From contig JAVGVS010000294.1 in the NCBI GenBank assembly GCA_032718565.1, forward strand, positions 90,001 through 154,000: 64,000 nucleotides of DNA. The letters run 5' to 3'. The stretch comes from Distichodus sexfasciatus (lineage: Eukaryota > Chordata > Actinopteri > Characiformes > Distichodontidae). Below the pieces are notes generated by a model. The model did not search any database, was not told where the DNA came from, and worked only from the letters and a program-made list of their open reading frames with translations. Position numbers and translations under genes: made by a program. Every line of letters starts with the position of its first letter. The first letter of the stretch is position 1. Positions 34,801-39,700 of this stretch are shown here, piece after piece.

Positions 34801-36870
34801 AATGTGATAAAACTGAAAAATGACTTATTTTCTTTGCCATAGCATGGTGTTTGTGTACCTAACTGATTCATGTGTATCAGGTGGACAAGAGAGAGGAGAT
34901 TAGAGACTGGGTCCTAACAATGTCCATGGATCAGCGTGTAGAGCAGGTCTTGCCCAGAGACCAGAGAGGAGTGTATGAGGCCTCACTGCTGGCCACCAAT
35001 ACTGGAATCCGCTCGCTGCCCTGCGTCATCTCAGGTGAGTATTACCTCCACGAAACCCAATATTCATCAAATTCATGGGATGGCTTGTCCCAAACAATTA
35101 TTCTTTAAATGAATAATCTAGCAATTATTTTTTTGATTATTCGACTAATCTAATGACTCATTTTTTCAATTTATTGAATGACAAGTTTATTAATAAGCAT
35201 ATTATTTTACAGTTAGTTATTTACTATTACAATTCAGCCCTCCCACACACACAAAAAAATCAGAAAACATTTCAGTATTTATCACACATTTCTTAAACAC
35301 TGCACTGAGCATTAGAGCGTTATTCCTTGACAAAAACTCTGCAAACTCAAAACAATCTTGCTTAATCAGTTTTAAACTTAACATAAAGCACATGAACAAT
35401 AGCAAATTTAAACCTGTTCAGATATATTGGCCCCTAAATTCAATAGGATTTCTATGTTAGACTGAAGTTAATAATCACTGCAATATTTTTTACTTAATCA
35501 CTTCAGTAGCTGGTAAAACATGGAATGATTTCATAACTAGAAAACATGTTTTTAATATAATCACTGGCAAAGGTAGCTTTAGTTAAGGAACGATTTAGGC
35601 TACAGTCTGCAAGAGTAGTCGCTAACAATAATTTGTCTTATTCTTACATGACAGAATAAATAAACAGAAAATATAAAACCAGGCAGCATGGTGGCGCAGT
35701 GGTTAGCGTTGCCACCTCACAGCAAGAAGGTTTGGGGTTTGATCAGGGCTTTTCTGTCTGGAGTTTGGATGCTCTCCCTGTGTTTGCGTAGGTTTTCTCT
35801 GGGTTCTCCAATTTCCTCCCACAGTCCCAAATAAAGCAATTTAGGTAGATTGGTGACTCTAAATTGGCCCCATGAAGTGTGACTGAGAGTGTAATTGTGT
35901 GAGTGTGTTGGTGCCTAACCAGGGTTGGTTCCTGCTCTGCGCCTGTAATTCCTGGGAAAGGCTCCGGGATTCGGTTTGGATAATGAATGAATGAATGAAA
36001 ATATAAAACCGCTCAAACTGTGTCATTATCGTCACTTACAGTGCAATGATAAACAAATAAATCAATTGATTGACCGAGTTAACATTACGTTATTAGTAGA
36101 CAAACATTCCGACATGGTTAGGTAGAGAAGGGGCAAATAAAGTGATTCCCAAACTTTGGAAGAACGTGTACATTCCTTTTTGCCACGTTTCTCCAGAAGC
36201 TCCGTAGTTCTAATGGCAGAATAGAATACCCAACCCTGGTAAAATGTAATTTATATTTGCCACTGAAATGACCCCATTTAGGTTAGCAGGTTTTGACTTA
36301 TTTATGAATATCAGTATTACAGAATGCCATTTTCTTTGACATCCAATGTGCATGTATTGAGTGTGAGCAAGCAAGGTCTGAACATGTGTGTGTGTAAAGC
36401 TAGCAGCATGTCTTAAAGAATATGTAAAGTGCTTAGTGACAATGACTGTTGTTAAGAGCGCTATATAAATAAATTTGAATTTGAACCAGCTAATTGCTAA
36501 ACAGCTTTTTTTTAATGGAAAAACACCTGGTTCTGCAGGATACCCAGTTCTGCATAATAAGGTTGAGTTCAGAAGACCTGGGATGGCAGCAAATAAAGAT
36601 GACTGGAATAAATTCCTCATGTCTACGAAGGTGAGAGCAGCTTCTTGGTGCAATGCCATTTCGGGCACTATACTGTGGTTGACAGTGTTATTGATCAGTT
36701 ATATAATTATGTGGACTCAAATGTTCACTTGTTCTTCACACTGTAACTTGAAGGACTGTGACTAGTATTTTCTCTTTTAGACAACGCACAGTCCGGAGTG
36801 TCAGGACGTGTTGAAGTTCATTGCCCAGTGGTGTGGGGGACTTCCATCAGCTGCCTACGCCTTCCATTAA
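520..36870 (+). CDS. ift172: IFT172, C-terminal part (20 exons, spliced)
   Basis: Twenty exons splice into one open frame of 2,139 nt (712 residues plus stop). The protein matches the C-terminal ~40% of vertebrate intraflagellar transport protein 172, which is about 1,750 residues long. IFT172 is a peripheral IFT-B subunit that travels on anterograde trains in the cilium and is needed for tip turnaround and ciliogenesis. The family has N-terminal WD40 propellers (left of this window) and a long C-terminal TPR-like alpha-solenoid, which is what is seen here. Helix-rich repeats such as WEEAYRVAKSHGG, FAFELARLSMKQ and AELYLNLDLIKEAVDAF are recognisable, and the end WCGGLPSAAYAFH resembles the conserved family C-terminus. 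Exon phases agree at all 19 junctions and all introns are GT-AG. There is no in-frame stop, so the gene looks functional. The identification rests on remembered similarity, not on a search. Confidence 0.96.
637..1492 (+). other. ift172: IFT172 intron (no recognised content)
   Basis: AT-rich intron. A short G/C-richer patch at about 1340-1435 looks coding-like but does not fit the exon phases and is not treated as an exon. No transposon ends were recognised. Confidence 0.5.
1493..1635 (+). CDS. ift172: IFT172 exon (window exon 2)
   Basis: 143 nt, encoding VAKSHGGASAHKQVAYLWAK to FAAEN plus two bases of a split Arg codon. The acceptor catgtaag has a poor pyrimidine tract. The donor is gtaaag. 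Confidence 0.93.
1636..2165 (+). other. ift172: IFT172 intron (no recognised content)
   Basis: AT-rich, with poly-T and poly-A runs at about 2008-2115. I see no transposon or RNA gene. Confidence 0.5.
2166..2259 (+). CDS. ift172: IFT172 exon (window exon 3)
   Basis: 94 nt. The first base completes the split Arg codon, followed by SFDFAFELARLSMKQ to HLEDE. The acceptor cccccttag is strong and the donor is gtatat. Confidence 0.93.
2424..2488 (+). CDS. ift172: IFT172 exon (window exon 4)
   Basis: 65 nt, encoding GKFSEASSEFIKARKPKEAVL plus two bases of a split Met codon. The donor is gtaagt. The intron after it, 2489-10331, is packed with transposons. Confidence 0.92.
2648..3195. mobile_element. 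Tc1-type foldback element (548 bp)
   Basis: The ends are inverted: TACAGCACTGTGCAAAAG at 2648 and its near-complement CTTTTGCACAGTACTGTA ending at 3195, both at TA sites. The two arms (about 2648-2905 and 2992-3195) are inverted copies of the same thing, the 3' end of a fish Tc1-like transposase gene plus its terminal repeat. The antisense of residues like LPAEFLQKLCAS appears in the left arm. The middle of the transposon is missing, leaving a large imperfect palindrome, so it can move only with help from another transposase. Confidence 0.75.
3361..3425. mobile_element. Left half of an interspersed repeat split by a LINE
   Basis: Sequence from about 3361 continues at about 6208 once the LINE at 3426-6199 is removed. 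The 8 bp TGATATCT occurs at 3418-3425 and again at 6200-6207. The interrupted unit resembles a common non-autonomous fish DNA repeat, but its class is not certain. Confidence 0.45.
3426..6199 (+). mobile_element. L2-clade (Maui-like) LINE, defective
   Basis: A nearly 5'-complete non-LTR retrotransposon flanked by the 8 bp duplication TGATATCT (3418-3425, 6200-6207). The 5' part (3744-4240) carries an AP-endonuclease-like start, with LLPNVRSLDNK and METWLN. It shifts frame near 4036 and is then joined directly to reverse transcriptase at about 4220, so the endonuclease end and the linker are deleted. RT motifs: KAAGPDNIPG, FLDFSSAFNTIIPQ and GAPQGCVLSPLL. The catalytic box reads FAND instead of FADD (about 4946), and there is an in-frame tag at 4743-4745. 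The 3' UTR ends in a short repeat at about 6170-6199. The copy is dead. Confidence 0.88.
4200..5663 (+). pseudogene. Reverse transcriptase of the L2/Maui LINE
   Basis: Two overlapping frames form the RT: 4200-4745 (fingers/palm to motif A, with the metal-binding Asp in FLDFSSAFNT) and 4869-5663 (FAND box, LNVDKTKEMIVDFR, then the C-terminal LFTLLPSGRRYRSMRTRSTR). A stop codon lies between them at 4743, and motif C is changed from D-D to N-D. The palm therefore cannot hold both metals, and no functional enzyme is expected. Confidence 0.85.
6208..7057. repeat. Interspersed repeat, left part, then LINE target
   Basis: From about 6590 this matches sequence at about 9020-9670 and 15830-16280, including phrases such as CTATTGATCAGATTG and CTACCAAGTTTGGTTTTGTT. 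It looks like a repeat with internal units of about 330-390 bp. A LINE (7058-9020) sits inside it. The class was not recognised and there is no coding frame. Confidence 0.5.
7058..9020 (-). mobile_element. Rex/L2-type LINE, 5'-truncated, - strand
   Basis: Read on the - strand this is an RT fragment with GAPQGTVLSPFLFTLYTSDF, a FSDD catalytic box (near 8100), and a C-terminal part with MFYESVVASAIFYAVVC (about 7740-7790). Frames are broken in several places (8645-9013, 8016-8318, 7626-7931). The 3' end is at 7058, where AATCAGAATCAG repeats and AATAAAG (read from the - strand) form the usual tail. A short ATATAG lies just outside both ends, a likely target duplication. The surrounding repeat resumes at about 9021 with GGCTTTAGAGAAATG. 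Confidence 0.82.
9021..9670. repeat. Interspersed repeat, right part
   Basis: Continuation of the repeat broken at 7057. The block around CTATTGATCAG recurs at about 6972, 9311 and 9646, showing internal tandem units after the LINE is removed. No coding frame. Confidence 0.5.
9856..10046 (-). mobile_element. tRNA-derived SINE with L2-type tail (- strand)
   Basis: Antisense copy. The tail at 9874-9905 (GCAGATGCTCTTATCCAGAG) is the shared SINE/LINE 3' tail, and the tRNA-like head lies at about 10015-10046 (read backwards, TTGTGGCCTAGTGGTTGCC). The same family recurs at 50059 and 63234. Confidence 0.7.
10332..10512 (+). CDS. ift172: IFT172 exon (window exon 5)
   Basis: 181 nt, the longest exon here. 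It completes the split Met codon and continues YIHIQDWSEAQRVAEAHDP to ELAVKYYK. It lies after the 7.8 kb repeat-filled intron, and its frame joins exactly to exon 4. The acceptor is gtctag and the donor is gtaaga. Confidence 0.94.
10513..11311 (+). other. ift172: IFT172 intron, left flank of DIRS insertion
   Basis: Unremarkable AT-rich intron. I see no mobile element ends before the DIRS element begins at about 11312. Confidence 0.5.
11460..11590 (+). promoter_or_regulatory. Promoter-like core in DIRS terminal repeat
   Basis: CCAAT motifs at about 11475 and 11503, plus an inverted ATTGG at about 11449, lie upstream of GGGCTATATAAGCGG (about 11572). The mirrored copy at the right end has the same arrangement on the - strand (TATA at about 14814-14822, CCAAT boxes at about 14870-14935), where it would drive the element. 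Function is inferred. Confidence 0.45.
11661..11757. repeat. DIRS internal complementary region
   Basis: The left part (about 11661-11713) is the reverse complement of the element's left outer end (11312-11364), for example GGTTACGAAAGTAACCGAGT. The right part (about 11714-11757, ATTCCCTGTCGATATT) is the reverse complement of the right outer end (about 15000-15043). In the DIRS model this joined copy templates the ends of a circular intermediate. Confidence 0.8.
11997..12522 (-). pseudogene. DIRS tyrosine recombinase, broken
   Basis: Two frames on the - strand. The frame at 12265-12522 holds VGDLQALSVN and FGPNDSRVVLKPKLGYVP. The frame at 11997-12200 holds RAHCTRG, a good HxxR box, and RFYNLDVPALQS with the likely nucleophilic Tyr. 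The position of the first catalytic Arg, in the motif (K)RVGDL, reads Gln (codon at 12499-12501), a change that fits a CGG to CAG transition. With the frame break between the two halves the enzyme is dead. Confidence 0.75.
12994..14196 (-). pseudogene. DIRS reverse transcriptase / RNase H, broken
   Basis: The RT palm is in the frame at 13797-14162: ICILNYLDEWLILAQSDAVS. This is the DIRS YLDDW box with the second Asp changed to Glu. The RNase H part, VVTTDASNRGWGALCEGKPA and INCLEMLAV, is in the frame at 12994-14196. The two lie in different frames. The RT start (DLKDTYFHIQ) is at about 14300-14345, next to the deletion point. Confidence 0.75.
14263..14598 (-). pseudogene. DIRS ORF1 (gag-like) fragment
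   Basis: Contains CMTCLGKPHADAAL and CLHCEAFSISALRLRIAFF, the paired Cys pattern typical of fish DIRS ORF1, then a proline/serine-rich stretch. The rest of ORF1 is deleted. A parallel copy lies at 23972-24277. Confidence 0.65.
15151..15260 (+). CDS. ift172: IFT172 exon (window exon 6)
   Basis: 110 nt, encoding DAEMWSDAMRVCKEYLPNK to AAKKGN plus two bases of a split Trp codon. The acceptor is ttttaccag and the donor is gtatga. The end was set by the phase of the next exon, which gives KKGN-W-GVEG. Confidence 0.92.
15261..15830 (+). other. ift172: IFT172 intron segment with short repeat patch
   Basis: The patch at about 15300-15370 (GTGTACCTGGCCAATCC, then GATAAATCC) resembles 63437-63550 and is probably an old dispersed repeat. 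Nothing else was recognised. Confidence 0.4.
15831..16280. repeat. Interspersed repeat, second copy
   Basis: Shares CATTGATCAGATTGCACCAT and AGAAGATATAGGCTTTAGAG with the repeat at 6590-9670. It is diverged and has no coding frame. Confidence 0.5.
16288..16605. mobile_element. Tc1-like transposon fragment
   Basis: ATGTTCAAAATGATAGCAGT near 16298 and CAGGTGTCAGTTACGGCTAC near 16531 are phrases of a common fish Tc1 family. There are no terminal repeats at both sides and no transposase frame, so this is a relic. Confidence 0.5.
16724..16770 (+). repeat. TG microsatellite at a 3' splice site
   Basis: Pure TG repeat at 16724-16748, then CACGTGCGTGTGTGTGCGCACG up to the cag acceptor of window exon 7. 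It takes the place of the pyrimidine tract. Confidence 0.9.
16774..16903 (+). CDS. ift172: IFT172 exon (window exon 7)
   Basis: 130 nt, encoding GVEGMVEQAREWEQTGEYARAV to EKCWMK. The acceptor has almost no pyrimidine tract. A TG repeat and a CG/TG-rich stretch run from 16724 straight into the cag at 16771-16773. The donor is gtaaga. Confidence 0.93.
16904..17242 (+). other. ift172: IFT172 intron (no recognised content)
   Basis: Ordinary AT-rich intron. No mobile element or RNA gene seen. Confidence 0.5.
17243..17341 (+). CDS. ift172: IFT172 exon (window exon 8)
   Basis: 99 nt, 33 codons, phase 0 at both ends: AAELAIKFLTQEKAVDVVQ to LKKCSV. The acceptor is cctttag and the donor is gtatgt. 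Confidence 0.92.
17342..17760 (+). other. ift172: IFT172 intron (no recognised content)
   Basis: Ordinary intron with an A-rich run near 17472. No mobile element seen. Confidence 0.5.
17761..17870 (+). CDS. ift172: IFT172 exon (window exon 9)
   Basis: 110 nt, encoding AAELYLNLDLIKEAVDAFIE to AKELDP plus two bases of a split Arg codon. The donor gtgagg starts the 11.8 kb intron that holds the L2/BEL/DIRS nest. Confidence 0.94.
18875..19405 (-). pseudogene. L2 LINE RT C-terminus
   Basis: Two frames: 19112-19405 (LNKLQLVQNAAARVLTETKK, HWLPVKFHVDYKILLLTYKA) and 18875-19063 (QLWNKLPVSVRSSETISAFK). This is the region after the RT palm in L2/CR1-type LINEs. The first residues of the 19405 frame are actually BEL LTR sequence. 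Confidence 0.75.
19341..22404 (+). mobile_element. BEL/Pao LTR retrotransposon, 5' part only
   Basis: Starts TGTTAGAGCC at about 19341 with an LTR whose first ~230 bp recur inverted at 60720-60949. After the LTR and leader comes a gag region (20388-22404). Pol and the 3' LTR are absent; the element is cut off by the DIRS fragment at about 22404. It lies inside an L2 LINE. Confidence 0.75.
20388..22404 (+). pseudogene. BEL/Pao gag, broken by stops
   Basis: Consecutive frames: 20388-20798 (an acidic N-terminus, then a Ser/Arg-rich stretch and the coiled coil start), 20811-21068 (Glu/Arg-rich coiled coil), 21050-21775 (the capsid-like DUF1759-type region, with VFTGDPLNYRSFIKAFEHVI and LKQYIRGKPQELVSSCE), 21797-22084 and 22126-22404. 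The last two contain remnants of Cys-rich zinc-knuckle motifs (CLYCKKNHAL; a CGLCFGC pattern near 22130). Stops at about 20796 and 21773 and a frame change near 22060-22130 break it. Confidence 0.78.
22401..23652 (-). pseudogene. DIRS RT and RNase H (second copy)
   Basis: Frames 23269-23652 (RT fingers), 22487-23251 (palm with YLDDW, then thumb and QFWLKQRVPFAAWRQG) and 22401-23315 (RNase H, with ALCEGKPASGLWSKEEAG and HVLVRSDSRSVV). A frame change at about 23280 and another in the RNase H region break it. The catalytic box is intact, unlike in the first copy. Confidence 0.75.
22405..24716 (-). mobile_element. DIRS-type retrotransposon, second copy, truncated
   Basis: On the - strand: terminal repeat at 24716 to about 24470 (with CTATAAAT and CCAAT-like boxes), ORF1 fragment (23972-24277, CVLCLGESHRDAI and CPHCEALSISTLRSRLALF), RT (23652 downward) and RNase H to about 22420. 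The tyrosine recombinase, internal complementary region and the other ITR are missing. RT motifs: ILDLRLLNHALVKRPFR, LDLKDAYFHIQI, and an intact YLDDW in VRVLNYLDDWLILAQSE. It has no target duplication against BEL (left) or L2 (right). Confidence 0.82.
24592..25539 (-). pseudogene. L2 LINE endonuclease remnants
   Basis: Frame 25246-25539 holds KVGLLNIRSLTTKA and CLTETWV (the N-terminal Asn and metal-binding Glu blocks of the AP-endonuclease fold) and SGKGGGVATIYE. Frame 24592-25080 holds MGDFNIHVDN and ISDHHLITFDF, the GDFN and SDH boxes. A stretch between them is in another frame. The junction with DIRS is near 24716. Confidence 0.75.
25734..26261 (-). pseudogene. L2 LINE ORF1 with esterase-like motif
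   Basis: The - strand frame contains ALVIGDSILRHVKI (GDS block with the likely catalytic Ser) and VVHVGTNDVKLRQ (GTND block). This is the SGNH-esterase-like ORF1 of L2/CR1 LINEs. A parallel copy lies at 51420-51674. Confidence 0.7.
26838..27906. mobile_element. hAT-type non-autonomous transposon (1069 bp)
   Basis: The ends TAGGGCTGCAACTAACGA and TCGTTGCACCCCTA are imperfect inverted repeats, typical of a widespread fish hAT family. It is flanked by a perfect 8 bp duplication GACGTCAC (26830-26837 and 27907-27914), exactly hAT-sized. There is no transposase frame. Confidence 0.88.
27915..28310 (+). other. ift172: IFT172 intron, unclassified
   Basis: A coding-like patch at about 27980-28140 is open on the - strand for 63 codons but matches nothing I know. 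There are no transposon ends. Confidence 0.35.
28311..29090 (-). mobile_element. RTE-type LINE relic (- strand)
   Basis: Diverged antisense copy of the RTE element seen at 57766-60373. Phrases such as CCTCCACCTTGAAC, TGGCATGAAACCAT and TAGCCTAGCTTCCAC match 58600-58860. There is no open frame of useful length. Confidence 0.6.
29215..29567 (-). mobile_element. tRNA-derived SINE (353 bp, - strand)
   Basis: Perfect 13 bp target duplication TATTCCATCATAT at 29202-29214 and 29568-29580. The tRNA-like head is at the right end; the tail at the left is an ATTC-repeat. The same family lies at 35681 and 57199. Confidence 0.85.
29658..29721 (+). CDS. ift172: IFT172 exon (window exon 10)
   Basis: 64 nt, one of the smallest exons. 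It completes the Arg codon, then encodes LVGYVDQRYKEHLKNQGKVDS. The acceptor is ccctctag and the donor is gtaagt. It sits 78 bp to the right of a SINE insertion (TSD end at 29580). Confidence 0.92.
29722..30672 (+). other. ift172: IFT172 intron (no recognised content)
   Basis: AT-rich intron; no mobile element ends seen. Confidence 0.5.
30673..30759 (+). CDS. ift172: IFT172 exon (window exon 11)
   Basis: 87 nt, phase 0: LVVVDVMAALDMYVERGQW to DTASKQ. The acceptor ttaatag is weak in pyrimidines. The donor is gtatct. Confidence 0.93.
30760..31180 (+). other. ift172: IFT172 intron (no recognised content)
   Basis: Ordinary intron; nothing recognised. Confidence 0.5.
31181..31297 (+). CDS. ift172: IFT172 exon (window exon 12)
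   Basis: 117 nt, phase 0: NFKILHKYVALYATHLIKEG to HGVPANPQ. The acceptor ttttttgtag is strong. The donor is gtacac. Confidence 0.94.
31524..31634 (+). CDS. ift172: IFT172 exon (window exon 13)
   Basis: 111 nt, phase 0: NFNIYKRVFLELLNLRGRD to LRNVLLFL. The acceptor is ccttccag and the donor is gtgaat. The stretch LELLNLRGRDTAEA looks like a variable part of the family. Confidence 0.92.
31635..32422 (+). other. ift172: IFT172 intron with TA microsatellite
   Basis: A TA repeat runs at about 31779-31835 with one interruption, followed by poly-T. The rest is AT-rich and unrecognised. Confidence 0.7.
32423..32542 (+). CDS. ift172: IFT172 exon (window exon 14)
   Basis: 120 nt, phase 0: CENLAKSSEANSPAHEEFE to SAAKGINQL. 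The acceptor is tgttcag and the donor is gtgcgt. Confidence 0.94.
32543..33383 (+). other. ift172: IFT172 intron, unclassified
   Basis: The segment at about 32690-33260 is richer in G/C than its flanks and may be an interspersed repeat, but I could not name it. No open frame. Confidence 0.35.
33384..33479 (+). CDS. ift172: IFT172 exon (window exon 15)
   Basis: 96 nt, phase 0: NTLAAKLSISLLRHTQLIPA to EAGLAAK. The acceptor is cttctgtag and the donor is gtaagt. Confidence 0.94.
33705..33764 (+). CDS. ift172: IFT172 exon (window exon 16)
   Basis: 60 nt, phase 0: TVGWENMAFIFLNRFLDLAD, a highly conserved family block. The acceptor is ctctgcag and the donor is gtaaga. Confidence 0.93.
33765..34183 (+). 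other. ift172: IFT172 intron (no recognised content)
   Basis: AT-rich, with a poly-T run near 33898. Nothing recognised. Confidence 0.5.
34184..34282 (+). CDS. ift172: IFT172 exon (window exon 17)
   Basis: 99 nt, phase 0: GIDEGTLDALDHTDFQDTDI to PLPSKLHVS. The acceptor is gtttcag and the donor is gtaaga. The acidic DHTDFQDTDIPFEVPLP stretch is characteristic of the family. Confidence 0.94.
34283..34880 (+). other. ift172: IFT172 intron (no recognised content)
   Basis: AT-rich; nothing recognised. Confidence 0.5.
34881..35034 (+). CDS. ift172: IFT172 exon (window exon 18)
   Basis: 154 nt: VDKREEIRDWVLTMSMDQRV to IRSLPCVIS plus one base of a split Gly codon. The acceptor is gtatcag and the donor is gtgagt. 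The DWVLTMSMDQRVEQVLPRD block is family-typical. Confidence 0.95.
35095..35210. mobile_element. hAT-like end fragment
   Basis: TTTTTTGATTATTCGACTAATC near 35130 resembles the sub-terminal part of the fish hAT family at 26838. The extent to the right is uncertain (possibly to about 36200, around the SINE). Confidence 0.4.
35681..35997 (+). mobile_element. tRNA-derived SINE (317 bp)
   Basis: Perfect 13 bp target duplication AAAATATAAAACC at 35668-35680 and 35998-36010. The head contains box A (TGGCGCAGTGG) and a decayed box B, and the tail is an ATGA-repeat. Same family as 29215 and 57199, inserted on the + strand. Confidence 0.87.
36425..36485 (+). mobile_element. L2 LINE 3' end scrap
   Basis: The last ~60 bp of the L2 family (AAAGTGCTTAGTGACAATGA to the TTTGAATTTGAA tail), matching the inverse of 18020-18085. 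It is severely 5'-truncated and lies about 50 bp before an IFT172 acceptor. Confidence 0.7.
36539..36630 (+). CDS. ift172: IFT172 exon (window exon 19)
   Basis: 92 nt. It completes the Gly codon, then encodes YPVLHNKVEFRRPGMAANK to FLMSTK. The acceptor is ttctgcag and the donor is gtgaga. A 3' scrap of an L2 LINE ends about 50 bp upstream of this acceptor. Confidence 0.94.
36781..36870 (+). CDS. ift172: IFT172 last coding exon (window exon 20)
   Basis: 90 nt: TTHSPECQDVLKFIAQWCGG to SAAYAFH, then taa at 36868-36870. The acceptor is cttttag. The end WCGGLP plus a short aromatic tail is the usual IFT172 C-terminus. Confidence 0.95.
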   Translation, partial: TTHSPECQDVLKFIAQWCGGLPSAAYAFH

Positions 36871-37320
36871 GGGGAAGGCGCATCTCTCTCTCACTCACAC
36901 ACACAGCACACAAACACACCTCCCGCACTACTTACCTTTGTTTTACTCTGTCACTCCCACACCCCACCTGTTCCATTCATATATGTAATTTGCTTGGCAC
37001 TCTCCTGCTTCTCAAACAATACGGTCCTCCTCTCCTCTTCCTCATCTGTCTGCCTTTGTAGCTTGTTAAATGCTTTAAAGGGACATAATAAAACAAGGGT
37101 CCATTTCTTTCATCAGGTCAGTTCAGTTAAACTCTGCTAGGTCATGAAGATGCTGATTTTATGATGCTATGTGTGGGTCACATGTGTGTGTGATTACTGA
37201 TTTGTGAAGCTTGATGGTTATTTAAAAAGCCAGTTTCAGACATATCAAATTAGTCCTAATATGTATAGTAAACATTATATATATATGTTATATAAATGGT
37301 TAAATAAAACATAATTATTT
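36871..37320 (+). terminator. ift172: IFT172 3' UTR with polyadenylation signals
   Basis: After the stop comes about 200 bp of C/T-rich and CA-rich sequence, then AATAAA at 37087-37092 and a second AATAAA at 37303-37308. Either could direct cleavage; the first is close to the stop and is followed by T-rich sequence. The actual cleavage site cannot be read from the sequence. Confidence 0.7.
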
Positions 37321-37868
37321 GATCCTGGCAGTGGGCTTATTGTTATTTGTTGTTGGTTTGTATGAGAGGTTGGAGAAAAAAATATTAGCTTTTGCTAAGC
37401 ATATTGAGAAATTTGCTTGAATAATGACACAATCAAATTGTGATTAAATTTAACTGATAATACGTTATATAGTAATAAACTAAATGGGCCATTAAAGTGC
37501 AGTAAAATTCTCATGTAAATTGGAAGCTATTGCTTTTGACCTTTCAAATAAATGATTTTTTTTTATAGACAACTAAAATCATATGGTGGTGTAAAACGAT
37601 TTCCTTAGGAGTATGATATTTCACTAATTTTAGTTTTTTGAGCTTTTTTTCCAGTTTGCATCAGATTTTTCCTTTAAAATGTAAACCTTTGTTCTGTCGC
37701 TGATTGTAGTTGTCATTTTTATCCTTGTCGCAGTATGAATTTAGAGCCTAAAGTAGTGAAGGTTGTCACAGTTTTCCTCTTTCATGCATCTCATAACCAC
37801 GTTTGAGATCCAAACGCGCAATTTAAAAACACATCAAAGCACTTTAATCTTGAATCTTGCCTTAAACT
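37321..37868. other. Intergenic, nothing recognised
   Basis: AT-rich sequence downstream of IFT172. No gene or repeat ends seen. Confidence 0.5.
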
Positions 37869-38342
37869 CAGTGGCCGAGCCAGACAATTTTCACGGGGTG
37901 GCCAGACTGAGACCATTGCTCACACAGGGGTGGCACAGAAACTAGTATTTTTGACAAGTTGCAAGTAGTGTTTCTTGGTCACTCAGGCATTTACTTTCAC
38001 AAGCAGTGACTGCCATGTAGAATTACATCATCAAGGCCTGCATAATAAGCTTTTCAATGTATTCCTAAACTAATTGTAAAAAATGATCTGAAACAGATTT
38101 AATTGGTGATAAATCTTACCAAATTACAATTTACAACACAAGAATATTACAGGAGGCACTTTTATCAAACCTACACAGTTGTATTCTCATATTGATTCTC
38201 AAACTGATTTACAAATTTCATTTACAATTTACATTACACCTGCATACAGAAATGGTTCTGCAAAAAATGCTGGTAAAGTGGTGGCGGGGGTGGCCGAAAA
38301 TTAATTTATGCTGGCCTTGGCCACCCCCCGTCTCCGCCTCTG
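37869..38342. mobile_element. hAT-type non-autonomous element (474 bp)
   Basis: The ends CAGTGGCCGAGCCAGA and CCGTCTCCGCCTCTG are imperfect inverted repeats of a fish hAT family; inside each end are inverted GGGGTGGCC/GGCCACCCC blocks. The flanking 8-mers (cttaaact / cataatct) agree at 6 of 8 positions, a possible old duplication. Confidence 0.7.
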
Positions 38343-39700
38343 CATAATCTCTCAGATAATCTCTTGGTTTCTTGGTTGTATTCAAACACATTTGTCTCAC
38401 ATTTAGCCTATGTGATCATCTAGCCTAATAGATTTTAGTGTTTTAAGGAAACACTTCCCTTGAAGAATGTTTTGACTGTTGTAATATATTTTTATTCCGG
38501 GTATCGAGGCGTTATAACACAATAATCTATCCTGTCGTAGTTGTTTTGTGTCGGCTGATGACAAAGGTCTTATTGCAGTTTGTGACATTCCAGTCGTTTA
38601 TCAAGCTAACATTTAAAACTTGTGTTTTTACTTTCATAGTACTTTTCGGACATGGTCTAAGGCAAAAGTATAGCTCATGTAGAAATTCCAGAAATGGTCT
38701 TTGTTGCTGTCAATAACGTCCTTATGAAATAAAATAAGGATTAATCTACTAATATTTCAGTCCAGAAGAGCTAGTTTATTTAGGATTTTTTTCCTTCATA
38801 TAATTCTATTAATATTGGTGTAAATAAATCATCCTTGTAAGTGTCCATGAGTTTCAGTTCTTGTGCTTTTGATTTGGTTCTAATAGCAATAAATCATCTC
38901 ATCAGATGACCTTGAGGCGAATCCTTCACTGATTTGAGATCAGGGGTAGAAAGCGAAAGCGTTTTCTCAAATTCACTTTCAGTTGATTTTGATATATTTG
39001 GGGTTCCTTTTGAAAACAAATATGTTAAAGAAATGTGGTTAAGTAGGTTGTTTAAGGTCAAAGTTTCTTTATATCGTGAAGCTCTTTTTTTCAATTAAGT
39101 TGATATTCTGGCCTGTTTTAAGCATTTACGTATCATGGAAATAATGATAAGAATATGTATGGAACATTATGATTTATATAACTTGAAAAATACTTAATAT
39201 TTATAAATATTTTGCTTATATTCATTCCAATTTAATCAGTATTACGTTTATTGATTTCAGTTCATTTCAACATAAGCAACTTCGTTTTCCTTCTCGAGAG
39301 GCTATTTCTCGTCGAAATAAATAGGTAAAAATAAATAGTTTGCTGCCAAGAAATGAACTTAATGTCCGAGTGTTGCATAGTCTGCTTTTATTGATTACTT
39401 GCAAGTAATGACATGAAACTCATGATTCATGGTGAATATGCAAATTTGCGGAACATTTCCTTGTCATATGAAGTGTCATTCTTGATGTCTAATGCACAAA
39501 ATGCATAATTAGACATTTTAGATTGCTGACTAGGCCCCAGTACCAACCTCAGCAACACCAACGAAAAAAACGATCATTTCGCTGTCATGACCTCACTCGC
39601 TTAATCCGGAGCGCATTAAGTGCAATATTCTTATAAAGTTCTAGGCCAAAAAACAGTTGAAACCCTTAGTGGTTAAAATGCTGCTCTGAATTTGATCGAA
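38343..39700. other. Intergenic, nothing recognised
   Basis: AT-rich. Short open stretches on both strands have no recognisable protein motifs. Confidence 0.45.
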
